A stretch of 64,000 bases of DNA from Labrys sedimenti (GCF_034424805.1 NZ_JAXOUF010000005.1:304590-368589); one strand, 5' to 3'. Shown: positions 53,704 through 63,070, counted from the stretch's first letter. Numbers and translations are program-made. The notes: generated by a model not told the origin, from the letters alone.

Positions 53704-54576
53704 TCAGCGAGCCGCGGCCAGGGTGGAAAGACCGTCGAGGAAGGCGCGTTCGGGCGCGAAGATCTCAATCGCACTGCCGCGGGCCCGCAGCGCCGAAACA
53801 TAGCGTTTGGCCAGCACGCCATCAGCGACCAGCGTGACGAGGTGGTCGGCGCCATAGCGCTTGAAGGCACCCTCGATCTCCGCATTGATCAGCAGGCCGG
53901 AGAGATAGGGGCCGACCTTCTCGCCGCTCATCTCGCCGGCGAGCACACGGGTGCGGGCCTGGAACAGGCGGTTCAGCAGGCCGCGTTCGTCGGTGGCCGC
54001 TTCCAGGCCGTCATCGAAGCCGGTGAGATCCTCCGGTTCGGCGGCGAGGCGGGCAAGCAGGCTGTGCTGGCGATAAAGGGCGTAGGTCTCACCCGTCATG
54101 AAGGTGGCAAAACCGGTGATGATGCCATCCTCGATCCTTGCCCATTTGGAATGGGTGCCGGGCAGGCAGACCAGGCCGTTGCGGACATCGGTGCCGAAGA
54201 TCAGGGTTTCCTCGCCGCGCATGACGTCGGGGCCGGTTTCATCGTGTGCGATCACACCGGGAACGATCGAAATCCGCTCGTCGATGCGCAGCAGCGCCTC
54301 GGCGAGGCTCTTGGGCGAAGCGGGACAGGTCGCATAGGTGGCCTCTGCCCAGCCATTGCGGGCGCCGACCATGCCGGCCATCAGCACCGGAGCATCGGGG
54401 CTGGCCTTCATCCAGGCGCCGCAATGGCGCTCCAGCACGGCTGCGAAACCACCGGCCGGGACTGTCGACATGCCGTCCTCGGCCGAGACCCGGTCGAGCA
54501 CCTTACCGGCACTATCGAGGCGATAGGCCCGGAAACGGCTGGTGCCCCAGTCCACGGCAATGAGTTCGGAAGTCAT
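53704..54576 (-). CDS. dgoK: 2-dehydro-3-deoxygalactonokinase
   Basis: 290 residues. IAVDWGTSRFRAYRLDSAGKVLDR is the DgoK opening of the ASKHA fold, followed by VLMAGMVGARNGWAEATYATCPAS and LVCLPGTHSKWARIEDGIITGFATFMTGETYAL. It phosphorylates 2-keto-3-deoxygalactonate. With the aldolase downstream it completes the lower De Ley-Doudoroff branch. It is transcribed with its neighbours on the minus strand. Confidence 0.93.
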   Translation of the reverse strand: MTSELIAVDWGTSRFRAYRLDSAGKVLDRVSAEDGMSTVPAGGFAAVLERHCGAWMKASPDAPVLMAGMVGARNGWAEATYATCPASPKSLAEALLRIDERISIVPGVIAHDETGPDVMRGEETLIFGTDVRNGLVCLPGTHSKWARIEDGIITGFATFMTGETYALYRQHSLLARLAAEPEDLTGFDDGLEAATDERGLLNRLFQARTRVLAGEMSGEKVGPYLSGLLINAEIEGAFKRYGADHLVTLVADGVLAKRYVSALRARGSAIEIFAPERAFLDGLSTLAAAR

Positions 54577-54718
54577 GCTGATCCAATCCGGTTGGTGTTG
54601 GGTTCGACGCGCCTACATGCGCGCCCGTCCGCCGCCGCGCAAGCGCCATGGCGAGCATCGAGCCTTTATCGGTGCCGAGGATCGAGGCGCTCGACCCTCG
54701 CTGAATACGAAGGTTGGC

Positions 54719-55480
54719 TTAATACCAGCCACCATCCACGATGATTTGCTGGTTGGTCATGCCCGAGGATTGCTCCGAGGCAAGGAAAAGCACGGCCTTG
54801 GCGATATCGTCGGGCACGAGTTTGCGCTTGAGCACTTGGTTTCGCGCAATCGCTTCCTCGCCGGCCTTGTCGACCCAGAGCGCGAGCTGGCGCTCCGTCA
54901 TGATCCAGCCGGGAATGACGCAATTGACGCGGATATTGTCCTTGCCGAATTCACGGGCCAGAACGCGGGTCAGGCCGTAGGCCGCCGATTTGGCGGTGGC
55001 ATAGGCGCTCAGATCCTCCGAGCCCATCAGCCAGGAGCCGGAGCCGAGATTGACGACGGAGCCGCCGCCGGCAGCGATCATGTCGGGGATGGCGGCTTGG
55101 GCGGCGAAGAAGGCGTGCTTGAGGTTGACGGCGATACGGTCGTCGAAATAGTCGGGCGTCACCTCGAAGAATTTGTGACGCTGGTCATGGGCGGCATTGT
55201 TGACCAGCACGGTGACCGGCCCGAGCGTGGCGCTGATATCGGCGATGGCGTCCTTCAGGGCCTCGATATCGGTGATATCCGCCTTCTTGAACAGGACGGT
55301 GGCGCCGCTTTGGTTGAGTTCGTCCGCCAGGGCCTGGGACGGCTTTTCGGCGATGTCGATGAAACCGACCTTGGCGCCCTGGTCGGCGAATAGCCTGACG
55401 GTGGCGGCGCCGATACCCTGCCCGCCGCCGGTGATGACGACGGTGCGGCCTTTCAGATCTGGATAAATGGCGTTCGCCAT
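54719..55480 (-). CDS. SDR-family oxidoreductase, probable sugar dehydrogenase
   Basis: 253 residues from the ATG at 55480 (GGGAG upstream). The cofactor motif is TGGGQGIGAATVRLF and the catalytic Ser-Tyr-Lys are in NLGSGSWLMG and YATAKSAAYG. The fold ends GMTNQQIIVDGGWY. The opening ANAIYPDLKGRTVVITGGGQGIG and the NAAHDQRHKFFEVT stretch resemble bacterial galactose/arabinose/fucose 1-dehydrogenases. Being first in a run with dgoK and dgoA, oxidation of galactose or a related aldose to the lactone is likely. A longer frame on this strand (to 56518) is antisense to accD and not real. Confidence 0.85.
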   Translation of the reverse strand: MANAIYPDLKGRTVVITGGGQGIGAATVRLFADQGAKVGFIDIAEKPSQALADELNQSGATVLFKKADITDIEALKDAIADISATLGPVTVLVNNAAHDQRHKFFEVTPDYFDDRIAVNLKHAFFAAQAAIPDMIAAGGGSVVNLGSGSWLMGSEDLSAYATAKSAAYGLTRVLAREFGKDNIRVNCVIPGWIMTERQLALWVDKAGEEAIARNQVLKRKLVPDDIAKAVLFLASEQSSGMTNQQIIVDGGWY

Positions 55481-55638
55481 CCCTGGGACTCCCTGATGTT
55501 TCTCGGTCTGAACATGGATTCGTCCTACATATTGCGCGGTTCGCATGCGCCGTCCAGCGTGTGTCGAGAGGGATGGCTCGACTTGACGCCCGAAAACCGC
55601 GAGACGGATTGCGGTCATGCGCCTGAGACGCTGACAAA

Positions 55639-55653
55639 GCCGTTCGGAACGGC
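55639..55653. promoter_or_regulatory. operator-like palindrome upstream of the sugar-acid operon
   Basis: GCCGTTCGGAACGGC, perfect 7-1-7 symmetry. It lies 159 bases upstream of the SDR start and 74 upstream of accD on the other side. Confidence 0.3.
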
Positions 55654-55726
55654 TAAGTAGGGCAACAATGATCGACATGCAGACCCGACCCGCCTTGGGC
55701 GGGCACCGTGCTTTTAAAGGTATCCC

Positions 55727-56605
55727 ATGAACTGGATCGCCAACGTCGTTCCGCCGCGCATCAAGGACTTCTTCTCGCGCCGCGACACGCCCGAGAATCT
55801 CTGGATCAAGGATCCGGAGACCGGGCAGATGGTCTTTCACAAGGACCTGGAGCAGAACAACTACGTCATTCCAGCCTCGAATTATCACATGCGCATGACG
55901 GCGACGCAGCGCCTCAAGCTGATGTTCGACGATGGCAAATGGGAAGACATCGCGCTTCCCGAGGTCGTACCGGACCCGCTCAAGTTCAAGGACGAGAAGC
56001 GCTATGTCGACCGCCTGAAGGATGCCCGCACCAAGACCGCCATGACGGATGCGGTCAAGCTCGGTGCCGGTACGGTTGACGGCGTGTCGGCGGTGATTGC
56101 CGTGCAGGATTTCGACTTCATGGGTGGCTCGCTCGGCATGGCGGCCGGCGAGGCGGTGGTCAAGGGCCTGCTCACGGCGGCTGATCGTGGTGTGCCCTTC
56201 GTGGTGTTCGCGTGCGGCGGCGGGATGCGCATGCAGGAAGGCATCCTGTCCCTGATGCAGATGGCACGTACCACGGTGGCGATCCAGCGTTTCCGTGAAA
56301 CCAGGAAGCCCTATATCGTGGTGCTGACCAACCCGACCACCGGCGGTATCACCGCGTCCTATGCGATGCTTGGCGACGTGCAACTGGCCGAGCCGGGAGC
56401 CCTGATCGGCTTTGCCGGTCCGCGCGTCATCGAACAGACCATCCGCGAAAAACTGCCCGAAGGCTTCCAGCGCTCCGAATATCTGCAGGAGCACGGTATG
56501 GTCGACATGGTCGTGCATCGCAACGAGATGAAGGCCACGGTGGCGCGCATCTGCCGCCTGCTGACCAAGACCCCGCCCAAGGAGATCCCGGCGGAAGCCG
56601 CCTGA
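55727..56605 (+). CDS. accD: acetyl-CoA carboxylase carboxyltransferase beta subunit
   Basis: 292 residues. The crotonase-like core has GAGTVDGVSAVIAVQDFDFMGGSLGMAAGEAVVKG, FACGGGMRMQEGILSLMQMARTTVA and NPTTGGITASYAMLGDVQLAEPGALIGFAGPRVIEQT. The N-terminal region, where E. coli AccD has a four-cysteine zinc ribbon, reads LWIKDPETGQMVFHKDLEQNNYVIPASNYHMRM without cysteines, as in rhizobial AccD. With AccA it transfers carboxyl to acetyl-CoA. AAAGG lies before the ATG. It is followed by folC. Confidence 0.96.
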   Translation: MNWIANVVPPRIKDFFSRRDTPENLWIKDPETGQMVFHKDLEQNNYVIPASNYHMRMTATQRLKLMFDDGKWEDIALPEVVPDPLKFKDEKRYVDRLKDARTKTAMTDAVKLGAGTVDGVSAVIAVQDFDFMGGSLGMAAGEAVVKGLLTAADRGVPFVVFACGGGMRMQEGILSLMQMARTTVAIQRFRETRKPYIVVLTNPTTGGITASYAMLGDVQLAEPGALIGFAGPRVIEQTIREKLPEGFQRSEYLQEHGMVDMVVHRNEMKATVARICRLLTKTPPKEIPAEAA

Positions 56606-56843
56606 GACAAAGGGCTGTAATCCGCCGCTGCCACGTCGGCAGCGCCCATTTCGATCGTCGCGGCGTGGAGGCTCATTCGAGACGGTTCGGGCAAGCCATC
56701 TCTCCGCGGGACGAATTCATCAGGCTGCCTACCCAAAGGACGGCTCCGGAACGGGCTGGAGCGCAAATGCCAAAGCCGACGCGGCTTGGATGTGCCCCGT
56801 TCAACCCTGTAGTTCATTCCTCGATTCTTCGGTTCTTACACCC

Positions 56844-58169
56844 ATGACGCAGTCCGACGCCTATCTCTCCCGCTTCATGGCGCTGCATCCGAAAAAGATC
56901 GACCTCTCGCTCGACCGGATCGAGAGGCTGCTGGCCAAGCTCGGCCATCCCGAGCGGCAGGTGCCGCCTGTGATCCATGTCGCCGGCACCAACGGCAAGG
57001 GCTCGACCATCGCCTTCCTGCGCGCGGCGCTGGAAGCCGCCGGCTATGGCGTGCACGTCTATACCTCGCCCCATCTCGTACATTTCCACGAGCGCATCCG
57101 GCTGGCCGGGCCCAAGGGGAGCGCTGGCGCCCTGGTGAGCGAGGACAAGCTGATCGAGGCCTTCGAGGCCTGCGAGCAAGCCAATGACGGCGCGCCGATC
57201 ACCTTCTTCGAGATCACCACCGCCGCCGCCTTCAAGCTTTTTGCCGAGAATCCGGCCGACGTCCTCCTGCTGGAGGTGGGGCTCGGCGGGCGCATGGACA
57301 CCACCAACGTCATCGACAAGCCGCTCCTCAGCGTGATCACCTCGATCTCGCATGACCATGCCGATTTCCTCGGCACCGACATCGAGGGCATCGCCCGCGA
57401 AAAGGCCGGCATCCTCAAGCGCGGCGCGCCCGGCGTGATCTATCCGCAGATCGACGCTGTCAGGGCCGTGATCGAAAGCGTGGCGGCCAAGGTCGGCGCT
57501 CCGCTGGTGATCGGTGGGCAGGATTTCGACGTGCATGAGGAGAATGGCCGCCTGGTCTATCAGGACGAGAGCGGCCTGCTCGATCTGCCTTTGCCGCGCC
57601 TCGCCGGGCGGCACCAGCACCGCAATGCCGGCCTTGCCATCGCCACGCTGCGCAACCAGACCCTGTTCATCGTCGAGGATGCCCATTTCGAGAAGGCGAT
57701 GCAGGCGGTGGAATGGCCCGCCCGCCTGCAGCGCATTGCCCAGGGTGCCATCCCCGCCCTGCTGCCGCCAGGCTCCGAGATCTGGCTCGACGGTAGCCAT
57801 AATGTCGATGGCGGCCGCGTGCTGGCCGAGGCTCTCGCCGAGCTGGAGGAACGCAATCCCCGGCCGCTGGTGCTGGTGACGGGCATGCTGACCACCAAGG
57901 ATTCCGACGGTTTTCTGCACAATTTCGCCGGTCTTGCCCGTGAGGTGCATACCGTGCCGATCGAGCACAGCGCGGCCGCCCGCGCCCCTGAGGCCGTGGC
58001 CGAAGCGGCGCGCCACGCGGGCCTCGCTGCCCGCGCTCATGGCAGCCTTCAGGCCGCGCTGGAGGCGATCGCCAGCGAAGCCTTTCCGGTCGCACCTCGC
58101 GTTGTGCTCACCGGCTCGCTCTATCTGGCCGGCGAGATCCTCGCCTTCAACGGCACGGCGCCGAAATAG
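56844..58169 (+). CDS. folC: bifunctional folylpolyglutamate/dihydrofolate synthase
   Basis: 441 residues from the ATG at 56844. The Mur-ligase P-loop is VAGTNGKGSTIAFLRAAL, with YTSPHLVHFHERIRLAG, LLEVGLGGRMDTTNVI and ITSISHDHADFLGTDIEGIAREKAGI. IWLDGSHNVDGGRVLAEAL marks the C-terminal domain. It adds glutamate to dihydropteroate and folates. The accD-folC order is usual in Hyphomicrobiales. 238 bases separate it from accD. Confidence 0.95.
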   Translation: MTQSDAYLSRFMALHPKKIDLSLDRIERLLAKLGHPERQVPPVIHVAGTNGKGSTIAFLRAALEAAGYGVHVYTSPHLVHFHERIRLAGPKGSAGALVSEDKLIEAFEACEQANDGAPITFFEITTAAAFKLFAENPADVLLLEVGLGGRMDTTNVIDKPLLSVITSISHDHADFLGTDIEGIAREKAGILKRGAPGVIYPQIDAVRAVIESVAAKVGAPLVIGGQDFDVHEENGRLVYQDESGLLDLPLPRLAGRHQHRNAGLAIATLRNQTLFIVEDAHFEKAMQAVEWPARLQRIAQGAIPALLPPGSEIWLDGSHNVDGGRVLAEALAELEERNPRPLVLVTGMLTTKDSDGFLHNFAGLAREVHTVPIEHSAAARAPEAVAEAARHAGLAARAHGSLQAALEAIASEAFPVAPRVVLTGSLYLAGEILAFNGTAPK

Positions 58170-58178
58170 GACCGGCTT

Positions 58179-59228
58179 TCAGCTTTTTTCCGCATTGGCG
58201 AGGATGATCTCGCGCCAGAGGCGCGTCGGAGTCACCCAGGCGTCGGGCGCATTGTATTTGCCCGAATAGATCACGGCGGCGATACCGGCATCCGGCATCA
58301 GCCAGAGGCGCTGGCCGCCATTGCCGAAGCCGGCGACCCAGGGATGCTCGCCGCCGGGCAGGGCTGTCGTCGCATCTGCGCCGATGAACCACAGCCGGCC
58401 ATAGGCCAGCCCGTCGCCGGTCGGTATCGCCGGCTTGAAGGAGGCCTCGATCCAGGCCGGGGACACGATCCTGTCACCCTTCCAGAAGCCATCGGCGAGC
58501 ATGAGTTCGCCGATTCGCAGCAGGTCGGCGGCGCGCAGGCGCAGGCCCGAAGCCGCCGACGCGACGCCGTCGTCACCGGCGATCCATTCGAATCTGTCGA
58601 TGCCGAGCGGCTCGAACAGCGTTTCCCTGGCGAATTCAGGCAGGGTCTTGCCGGTGCCGCGCCGAATCAGCTCGCCAACCAGGGCGACGCTGCCACCCGA
58701 ATAGATCCAGCGCGTGCCGGGCTGCGCGACGACGGGCCGGTCGAGGACGAAGCGATAGCGATCCGGCGCCATCTCCATGGCGATCTCGCTGTTGAGCGGA
58801 TCGGTATAGGGCCGCCCTTCGTCCCATTCGAGCCCGAGCGTCATGGTAAGGGCATGCTCGATCCGCAGCCCCTGCCGGTCGGGTGCGGCGATGAGGTCGG
58901 GATAGTCCGGAAAATGCGGCAGCAGGGGCGCGTCCGGAGGTGGCACGAGCTGGCGATCGAGGGCGATGCCGTAGAGCAGGCCGACGATGCTCTTGGTGAC
59001 CGAGCGCAGGTCGTGCAGCGTCTGCGGCCCGAAGTCGACCTCGCCGAGCGGCCTGCCCCAGCTCTCGTCCACTCCGGCCTGGTAATGTTCGAGAACGATG
59101 TGTCCGCCATGGCTGGCGAGGACGACATGCAGGTCACGCAGGAGGCCGGAGGCGATGCCGGCGGCAAGCTTGTCCTGCATGGTCAGCCTGCCACCCATGG
59201 TTCTTGCCGGCGAGTCCGTCGAGGTCAT
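58179..59228 (-). CDS. serine hydrolase, beta-lactamase class C-like
   Basis: 349 residues with no clear signal peptide. The nucleophile motif S-x-x-K is LRSVTKSIVGLLYG and the Tyr motif Y-S-G is RWIYSGGSVALVGEL. HPWVAGFGNGGQRLWLMPDAGIAAVIYSGKY replaces the usual K-T-G strand. It is probably an esterase or peptidase. GGGAG precedes the ATG. It converges on folC and lies 39 bases after the NlpC/P60 gene, so the two may be cotranscribed. Confidence 0.85.
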   Translation of the reverse strand: MTSTDSPARTMGGRLTMQDKLAAGIASGLLRDLHVVLASHGGHIVLEHYQAGVDESWGRPLGEVDFGPQTLHDLRSVTKSIVGLLYGIALDRQLVPPPDAPLLPHFPDYPDLIAAPDRQGLRIEHALTMTLGLEWDEGRPYTDPLNSEIAMEMAPDRYRFVLDRPVVAQPGTRWIYSGGSVALVGELIRRGTGKTLPEFARETLFEPLGIDRFEWIAGDDGVASAASGLRLRAADLLRIGELMLADGFWKGDRIVSPAWIEASFKPAIPTGDGLAYGRLWFIGADATTALPGGEHPWVAGFGNGGQRLWLMPDAGIAAVIYSGKYNAPDAWVTPTRLWREIILANAEKS

Positions 59229-59267
59229 GATGACTGGCTCCCTGTACCGCGAAACATCCGCCCTGAT

Positions 59268-60119
59268 TCAGTCCGGCCTGACGATGCTGCGCAACGGGCT
59301 GCCCGCCGCGGCGATGCGCGCAATGCCATCGGCCAGGCCCTCGACCATCACGGTCATGGTGTGGCCGGTGGCGTGGATCATCGTCTTTTCGTCGCGGACC
59401 ATAGCGACGTGACCCTTCCAGAACAGGAGGTCGCCGCGCCGCAATTGCGCGAGCGGGCCGGCGGGATCGAGCCGCTCGCCCGGCAGTTGGCCTTCCTGCA
59501 TGTCGCTGTCGCGCGGGCAGGCCAGGCCGCAGGCATGCCGTGCCGTCTGCACCAGGGCCGAACAATCGAGGCCGAGGCTCGACTTGCCGCCCCACAGATA
59601 GGGCACACCGATGAAATGTTCCGCGACCGCGACCGGGTCATCCTGTTTGAAATCGACGGGCCTGGCATGGGCGGCGAAGACGAAGCCCCAATCCTCGAGG
59701 CGAAGGAACGGCCCCTCGCTGGCGACCACGGAAAGCGCGGAACCATGGCTCAGCGCCAGCATCACCGGCGCCTTGATCGATGGCACTGGGTAGATGAAGC
59801 TGCGCAGCACGCCAATGTGATGGGTGGCGGGGCGTGGGGCCGCCAGCGCATTGGCGGACAGCCAGCCCACATACCCATCCCGACCGGCCTGGCCCCAGGC
59901 CCAGCCTTCCATCTCGTCATAGACGGTGAAGCTCTCGCCGAAGAGGAGCTCGGTATCGATGGAGGCTGAGAAATCCGGATCGGGCCGCAGCGGCACCGCC
60001 GTCTCGATCACGCGGCGCTCGCGGCCCTCGACATAGCGCGGCGCCGTGACGGTGCCGCGCAGCGAGGCGGCGGCAAGGTCCGGCCGGGCCGGGGTAATGC
60101 GACGATCATGGGCAGCCAA
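59268..60119 (-). CDS. NlpC/P60-family peptidase with SH3-like N-terminus
   Basis: 283 residues from a TTG at 60119 with AAGGA 11 bases upstream. Residues about 40-155 form bacterial SH3-like repeats (LLFGESFTVYDEMEGWAWGQAGRDGYVGWLS). The C-terminal domain has catalytic Cys in YLWGGKSSLGLDCSALVQTA (C186), His in LLFWKGHVAMVRD and a third polar residue nearby. The fold cleaves D-gamma-glutamyl-diaminopimelate type bonds in murein peptides. No signal peptide is seen, as in the cytosolic recycling members. It lies 81 bases after the MarR gene. Confidence 0.88.
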   Translation of the reverse strand: MAAHDRRITPARPDLAAASLRGTVTAPRYVEGRERRVIETAVPLRPDPDFSASIDTELLFGESFTVYDEMEGWAWGQAGRDGYVGWLSANALAAPRPATHHIGVLRSFIYPVPSIKAPVMLALSHGSALSVVASEGPFLRLEDWGFVFAAHARPVDFKQDDPVAVAEHFIGVPYLWGGKSSLGLDCSALVQTARHACGLACPRDSDMQEGQLPGERLDPAGPLAQLRRGDLLFWKGHVAMVRDEKTMIHATGHTMTVMVEGLADGIARIAAAGSPLRSIVRPD

Positions 60120-60200
60120 TGCAACAGGTCCTTCAAACGGGTCTTGTCTTCAATGGAGCAGCCTGTACCGTCCCGCAAGATCTTCGCACGCCCAGGGTCG

Positions 60201-60551
60201 TCAGCGCGGAAGGTCCTTGCCAAGGGCGACCAGGATGTCGCCGAGCTTCTCGACATAGAGCGCGCCATCCACCGTGCGCTGGATGATGACATTGCGCCGA
60301 TCGAACTCATCGCGCCGCCTCGCGGTGAGCTTGAGCTTGGCTAGGCTGTCGAGCGCTCGGGTGATCACCGGCTTGGTGACATCAAGCTTGCTGGCGAGAC
60401 CGCGCACCGTATGGGGCGGGGCTTCCAGATAGACGGTGAGCAGGATGGCGAGCTGCCGGCTCGACAGATCGGGCTGGGCATCGCGCACCAGCGTCAGCAT
60501 GACATCATGCCAGAGCCGCAACGCTTGCGCCGGCCGCATCTCCACCGCCAT
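60201..60551 (-). CDS. MarR-family winged-helix regulator
   Basis: 116 residues, short for the family. The winged helix covers LSSRQLAILLTVYLEAPPHTVRGLASKLDVTKPVITRALDSLAKLKLTARRRDEFDRRNVIIQRT. The recognition helix is KPVITRALDSL and the wing carries D-x-R-x-x (DEFDRRNV). It heads a minus-strand run with the NlpC/P60 and serine hydrolase genes, which it may control. It marks the last high-G+C gene before the A+T-rich segment. Confidence 0.85.
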   Translation of the reverse strand: MAVEMRPAQALRLWHDVMLTLVRDAQPDLSSRQLAILLTVYLEAPPHTVRGLASKLDVTKPVITRALDSLAKLKLTARRRDEFDRRNVIIQRTVDGALYVEKLGDILVALGKDLPR

Positions 60552-61047
60552 CGCCCTCTGTGCCTCCCTGCTGCCGGCATTCGAGCGACCAGAATAGGGG
60601 TGAAATCACGCAGATTGGGTTAATTTGAGGAATGTCAGACGAGTGTCCTAGAAAGGCAAGGAGCTGTACCGATTAGCGTTATATCAAGAAAAAATCTAAC
60701 CTAAACCCGAGATGATGGTACATATTTTGAAATTCAGTCAGTTATTTCATATTAATTTAAATAATTAGAAAATCTATGGTAGATTAATATACAAAGTACG
60801 AAGATATATTTATAAATTATTAAAAATATACCTTATTTATTCCGAATAAAAATCTAAAAGTCGTGCTAAATACAAACTTTCCAGGGTGGAAACCAATTCA
60901 TAGTTTGGTTAAGAGGAGCGTGCGTGATATAGCTGGCCCTGCAAAAGAATGTTGCTGTTTGGGTTGCGGCTACAGGGAGCCAGGGTGAATTCCCGCACGG
61001 TTTCAACCTCAAGACAGACCAACTGGCAGACTTAGGATGTATTCGGT
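60552..61047. other. A+T-rich intergenic segment at the edge of a putative genomic island
   Basis: 496 bases. From about 60670 to 60880 the sequence is strikingly A+T-rich (long A/T runs such as TTAATTTAAATAATTAG and ATTTATAAATTATTAAAAA), unlike the rest of the window. No gene was recognised. It probably holds the promoter of the capsule-export gene and is the sort of DNA bound by xenogeneic silencers (MucR/Ros or H-NS-like). Confidence 0.6.
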
Positions 61048-61854
61048 GTGAGTACCATTCAGTACCAGGCACCCAGCTTGTTTGTTGCCATGAGAAGGCA
61101 ACGACATGTGTTTGCTGCCTTGATCCTGCGTACCATGAGGACTCGTTTTTTTGGCCATGGTCTAGGCTATATCTTTGCGGTTGGATGGCCAGTTTCGCAT
61201 ATCCTGATATTGATCGCTATAATGTCAATCAGTCATCGGGCCGCACCTTTTGGTGACAGTGTTGTTCTATTCATCGCAACAGGATCAATACCATTTATGG
61301 TATTTTCTTATCTTGCTCGCTTTATGATGGTTGATCTTATTGCAAACAAACCGTTGTTGGCTCTTCCTGAGGTGAAGTTGGTAGATGTCCTAATCGCGGT
61401 AGCGGTGTTGGAAATGTTATCGGCCTTTACTGTGACCATTATCATGATCATTCTAGGCTGGGCCTTCGATATTCCCATTGTACCATATGATATAGCAGAG
61501 GCCTTTTTTGCTCTCTGCGCGGCGGTCATCCTAGGATTGGGGATGGGCGTTCTCAACAGTGTCATCATGATGATGAACCAAATGTGGATGACGGGGTACA
61601 CACTGTTCAATATTGCAATGTGGGCAGCATCCGGTGTCGCTTTCGTGCCGAGTTCTGTACCGGACCCGTACCGCACCTGGCTTTCCTACAATCCGGCGCT
61701 TCAGGTGGTCGAATGGATGCGATCGGCCTACTACCGTGGCTATGGTGAGGATTTGCTTGATCGAAGTTATGCGATTGAATTTGGTATTGTAACCCTTGGC
61801 CTGGGACTTATCCTGGAGCGCCTCACTCGGGGCTACATTCTTTCGACGCGCTGA
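61048..61854 (+). CDS. capsule/polysaccharide ABC exporter permease (KpsM/ABC-2 type)
   Basis: 268 residues from a GTG (AGGA upstream) with six hydrophobic segments. The pattern LILRTMRTRFFGHGLGYIFAVGWPVSHILILI, then FIATGSIPFMVFSYLARFMM, and the end WLSYNPALQVVEWMRSAYYRGYGEDLLD resembles KpsM/CtrC/BexB permeases of group II-type capsules. It would export lipid-linked polysaccharide with an ATPase not present in the window. Base composition is lower in G+C than the flanking core genes. Confidence 0.85.
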   Translation: MSTIQYQAPSLFVAMRRQRHVFAALILRTMRTRFFGHGLGYIFAVGWPVSHILILIAIMSISHRAAPFGDSVVLFIATGSIPFMVFSYLARFMMVDLIANKPLLALPEVKLVDVLIAVAVLEMLSAFTVTIIMIILGWAFDIPIVPYDIAEAFFALCAAVILGLGMGVLNSVIMMMNQMWMTGYTLFNIAMWAASGVAFVPSSVPDPYRTWLSYNPALQVVEWMRSAYYRGYGEDLLDRSYAIEFGIVTLGLGLILERLTRGYILSTR

Positions 61855-61938
61855 TGTGAGTCGATCATAAATAGATCGCTGCAATTTGAAATTGGTCTTG
61901 GACGCAAACCTTTTCCCGACGATTCTAAATGCGAAGAC

Positions 61939-62988
61939 ATGGATAGCCTGTTGTCAAACTCAATATTGAAGCCATGTGATGGGTTCTGGAATGACCCTCG
62001 CTGGAACACAACCGAAGCAAAGGTGGGCGATCCGGCAATTGCCCATGTGGCCGAGGCCATCTTCACACCGATGGTCGCCTTCGGTAAATGGGGCGTGTTC
62101 GATCTGCAGGGCGCGATCATTCGCGATGCAACAGACTACAAGGGACCTCAAAGCGAGGATTTGGTCCAAATTCCGCAAATGCCTTGTGCTCTGGGCGACG
62201 TCATTGACCGGGGCACATCCAATGTGATTTTCGGTGGACGTATCAATCTCTATTACGGGCATTTCTTGTTCGAGACACTGCCTCGCCTATGGTCGATCGC
62301 GCGACATGGCCTGGCGGGCAGGAAAATACTCGTCCAAGCACAATGGCCGATGGATCAATGGTTCGATCGCCATTTCGTGCAGGTGTTTTTGTCCGCGCTT
62401 GGCATAGAACGATCTGACATCATTCAGTGTACTCAACCTGAAATATATCACGACGTCGAAATCCCTCTGCCTTGTCTTCGGCAGAATGCTTGGGTTCATT
62501 CACAAGCGACGCGCGATCTATTTGTTAAAATAGGCTCCCGTATCCTTGAAGGAATTCCAGAACGACCTGTCGAAAATCCAGTGTATATTTCGAAAACAAA
62601 GTTACCGCATAAAATTAGTGGCATCATAAATGAGATAGAGATAGAAAATATATTGAGGGCTGCAGGAGTTGACATTGTATATCCTGAAAGCATGTCGCTT
62701 AAGGATCAGTTGGTACTGTTTAGAGATAGAAAAACAATTTTGGGAACCGTTGGGTCTGCTTTTCACTCTGCCGGATTTGCCCAAAGTCGGGCCCGCCAGG
62801 TTATGGTAGCGCATGGCGCACGGGTTAATCCGAACTATGGTCTGCTGGATATAGCGTTCAACAGCAAGACAGAATATTACTATACAGACCTCATAGTCGA
62901 GGCTGGCAAAACGTCAGACACCGGCTATGCGTTGCATTGTAAAGATACACGAGCTGTAGCTGAATCGCTTTTGAGGCTCGTTGCATAA
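61939..62988 (+). CDS. glycosyltransferase family 61 (DUF563) protein
   Basis: 349 residues. The DUF563 pattern is seen in NVIFGGRINLYYGHFLFETLPRLWSIARHG (the GHF motif), then VYISKTKLP, ILRAAGVDIVYPESMSLKDQLVLFRDRKTILGTVGSAFHSAGFA. It is a soluble GT-B enzyme, donor unknown, probably building or modifying the polysaccharide exported by the upstream permease, 84 bases before it. Codon use is visibly more A+T-rich in its second half (62520-62760), suggesting transfer. Confidence 0.82.
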   Translation: MDSLLSNSILKPCDGFWNDPRWNTTEAKVGDPAIAHVAEAIFTPMVAFGKWGVFDLQGAIIRDATDYKGPQSEDLVQIPQMPCALGDVIDRGTSNVIFGGRINLYYGHFLFETLPRLWSIARHGLAGRKILVQAQWPMDQWFDRHFVQVFLSALGIERSDIIQCTQPEIYHDVEIPLPCLRQNAWVHSQATRDLFVKIGSRILEGIPERPVENPVYISKTKLPHKISGIINEIEIENILRAAGVDIVYPESMSLKDQLVLFRDRKTILGTVGSAFHSAGFAQSRARQVMVAHGARVNPNYGLLDIAFNSKTEYYYTDLIVEAGKTSDTGYALHCKDTRAVAESLLRLVA

Positions 62989-63035
62989 TTGCGATGCCTG
63001 GCGAGTTTCCGGCTCCGATAGTGCATGGCAGGGAA

Positions 63036-63070
63036 GGAATCAAAGGGAAGGGTAACTTACCTTTGATTCC
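63036..63070. terminator. inverted repeat between convergent genes, possible bidirectional terminator
   Basis: 11-bp perfect arms GGAATCAAAGG/CCTTTGATTCC with a 13-base loop, between the convergent GT61 and methyltransferase genes. There is no long T-run; position supports a terminator. Confidence 0.5.

Noticed and set aside
55481..56518. Minus-strand extension of the SDR gene to 599 residues
   Set aside because: The extra part is antisense to accD; the SDR fold and ribosome site place the start at 55480.
60866..61072. 68-residue minus-strand frame in the A+T-rich segment
   Set aside because: No ribosome site or recognisable pattern, and it overlaps the start of the capsule permease gene.
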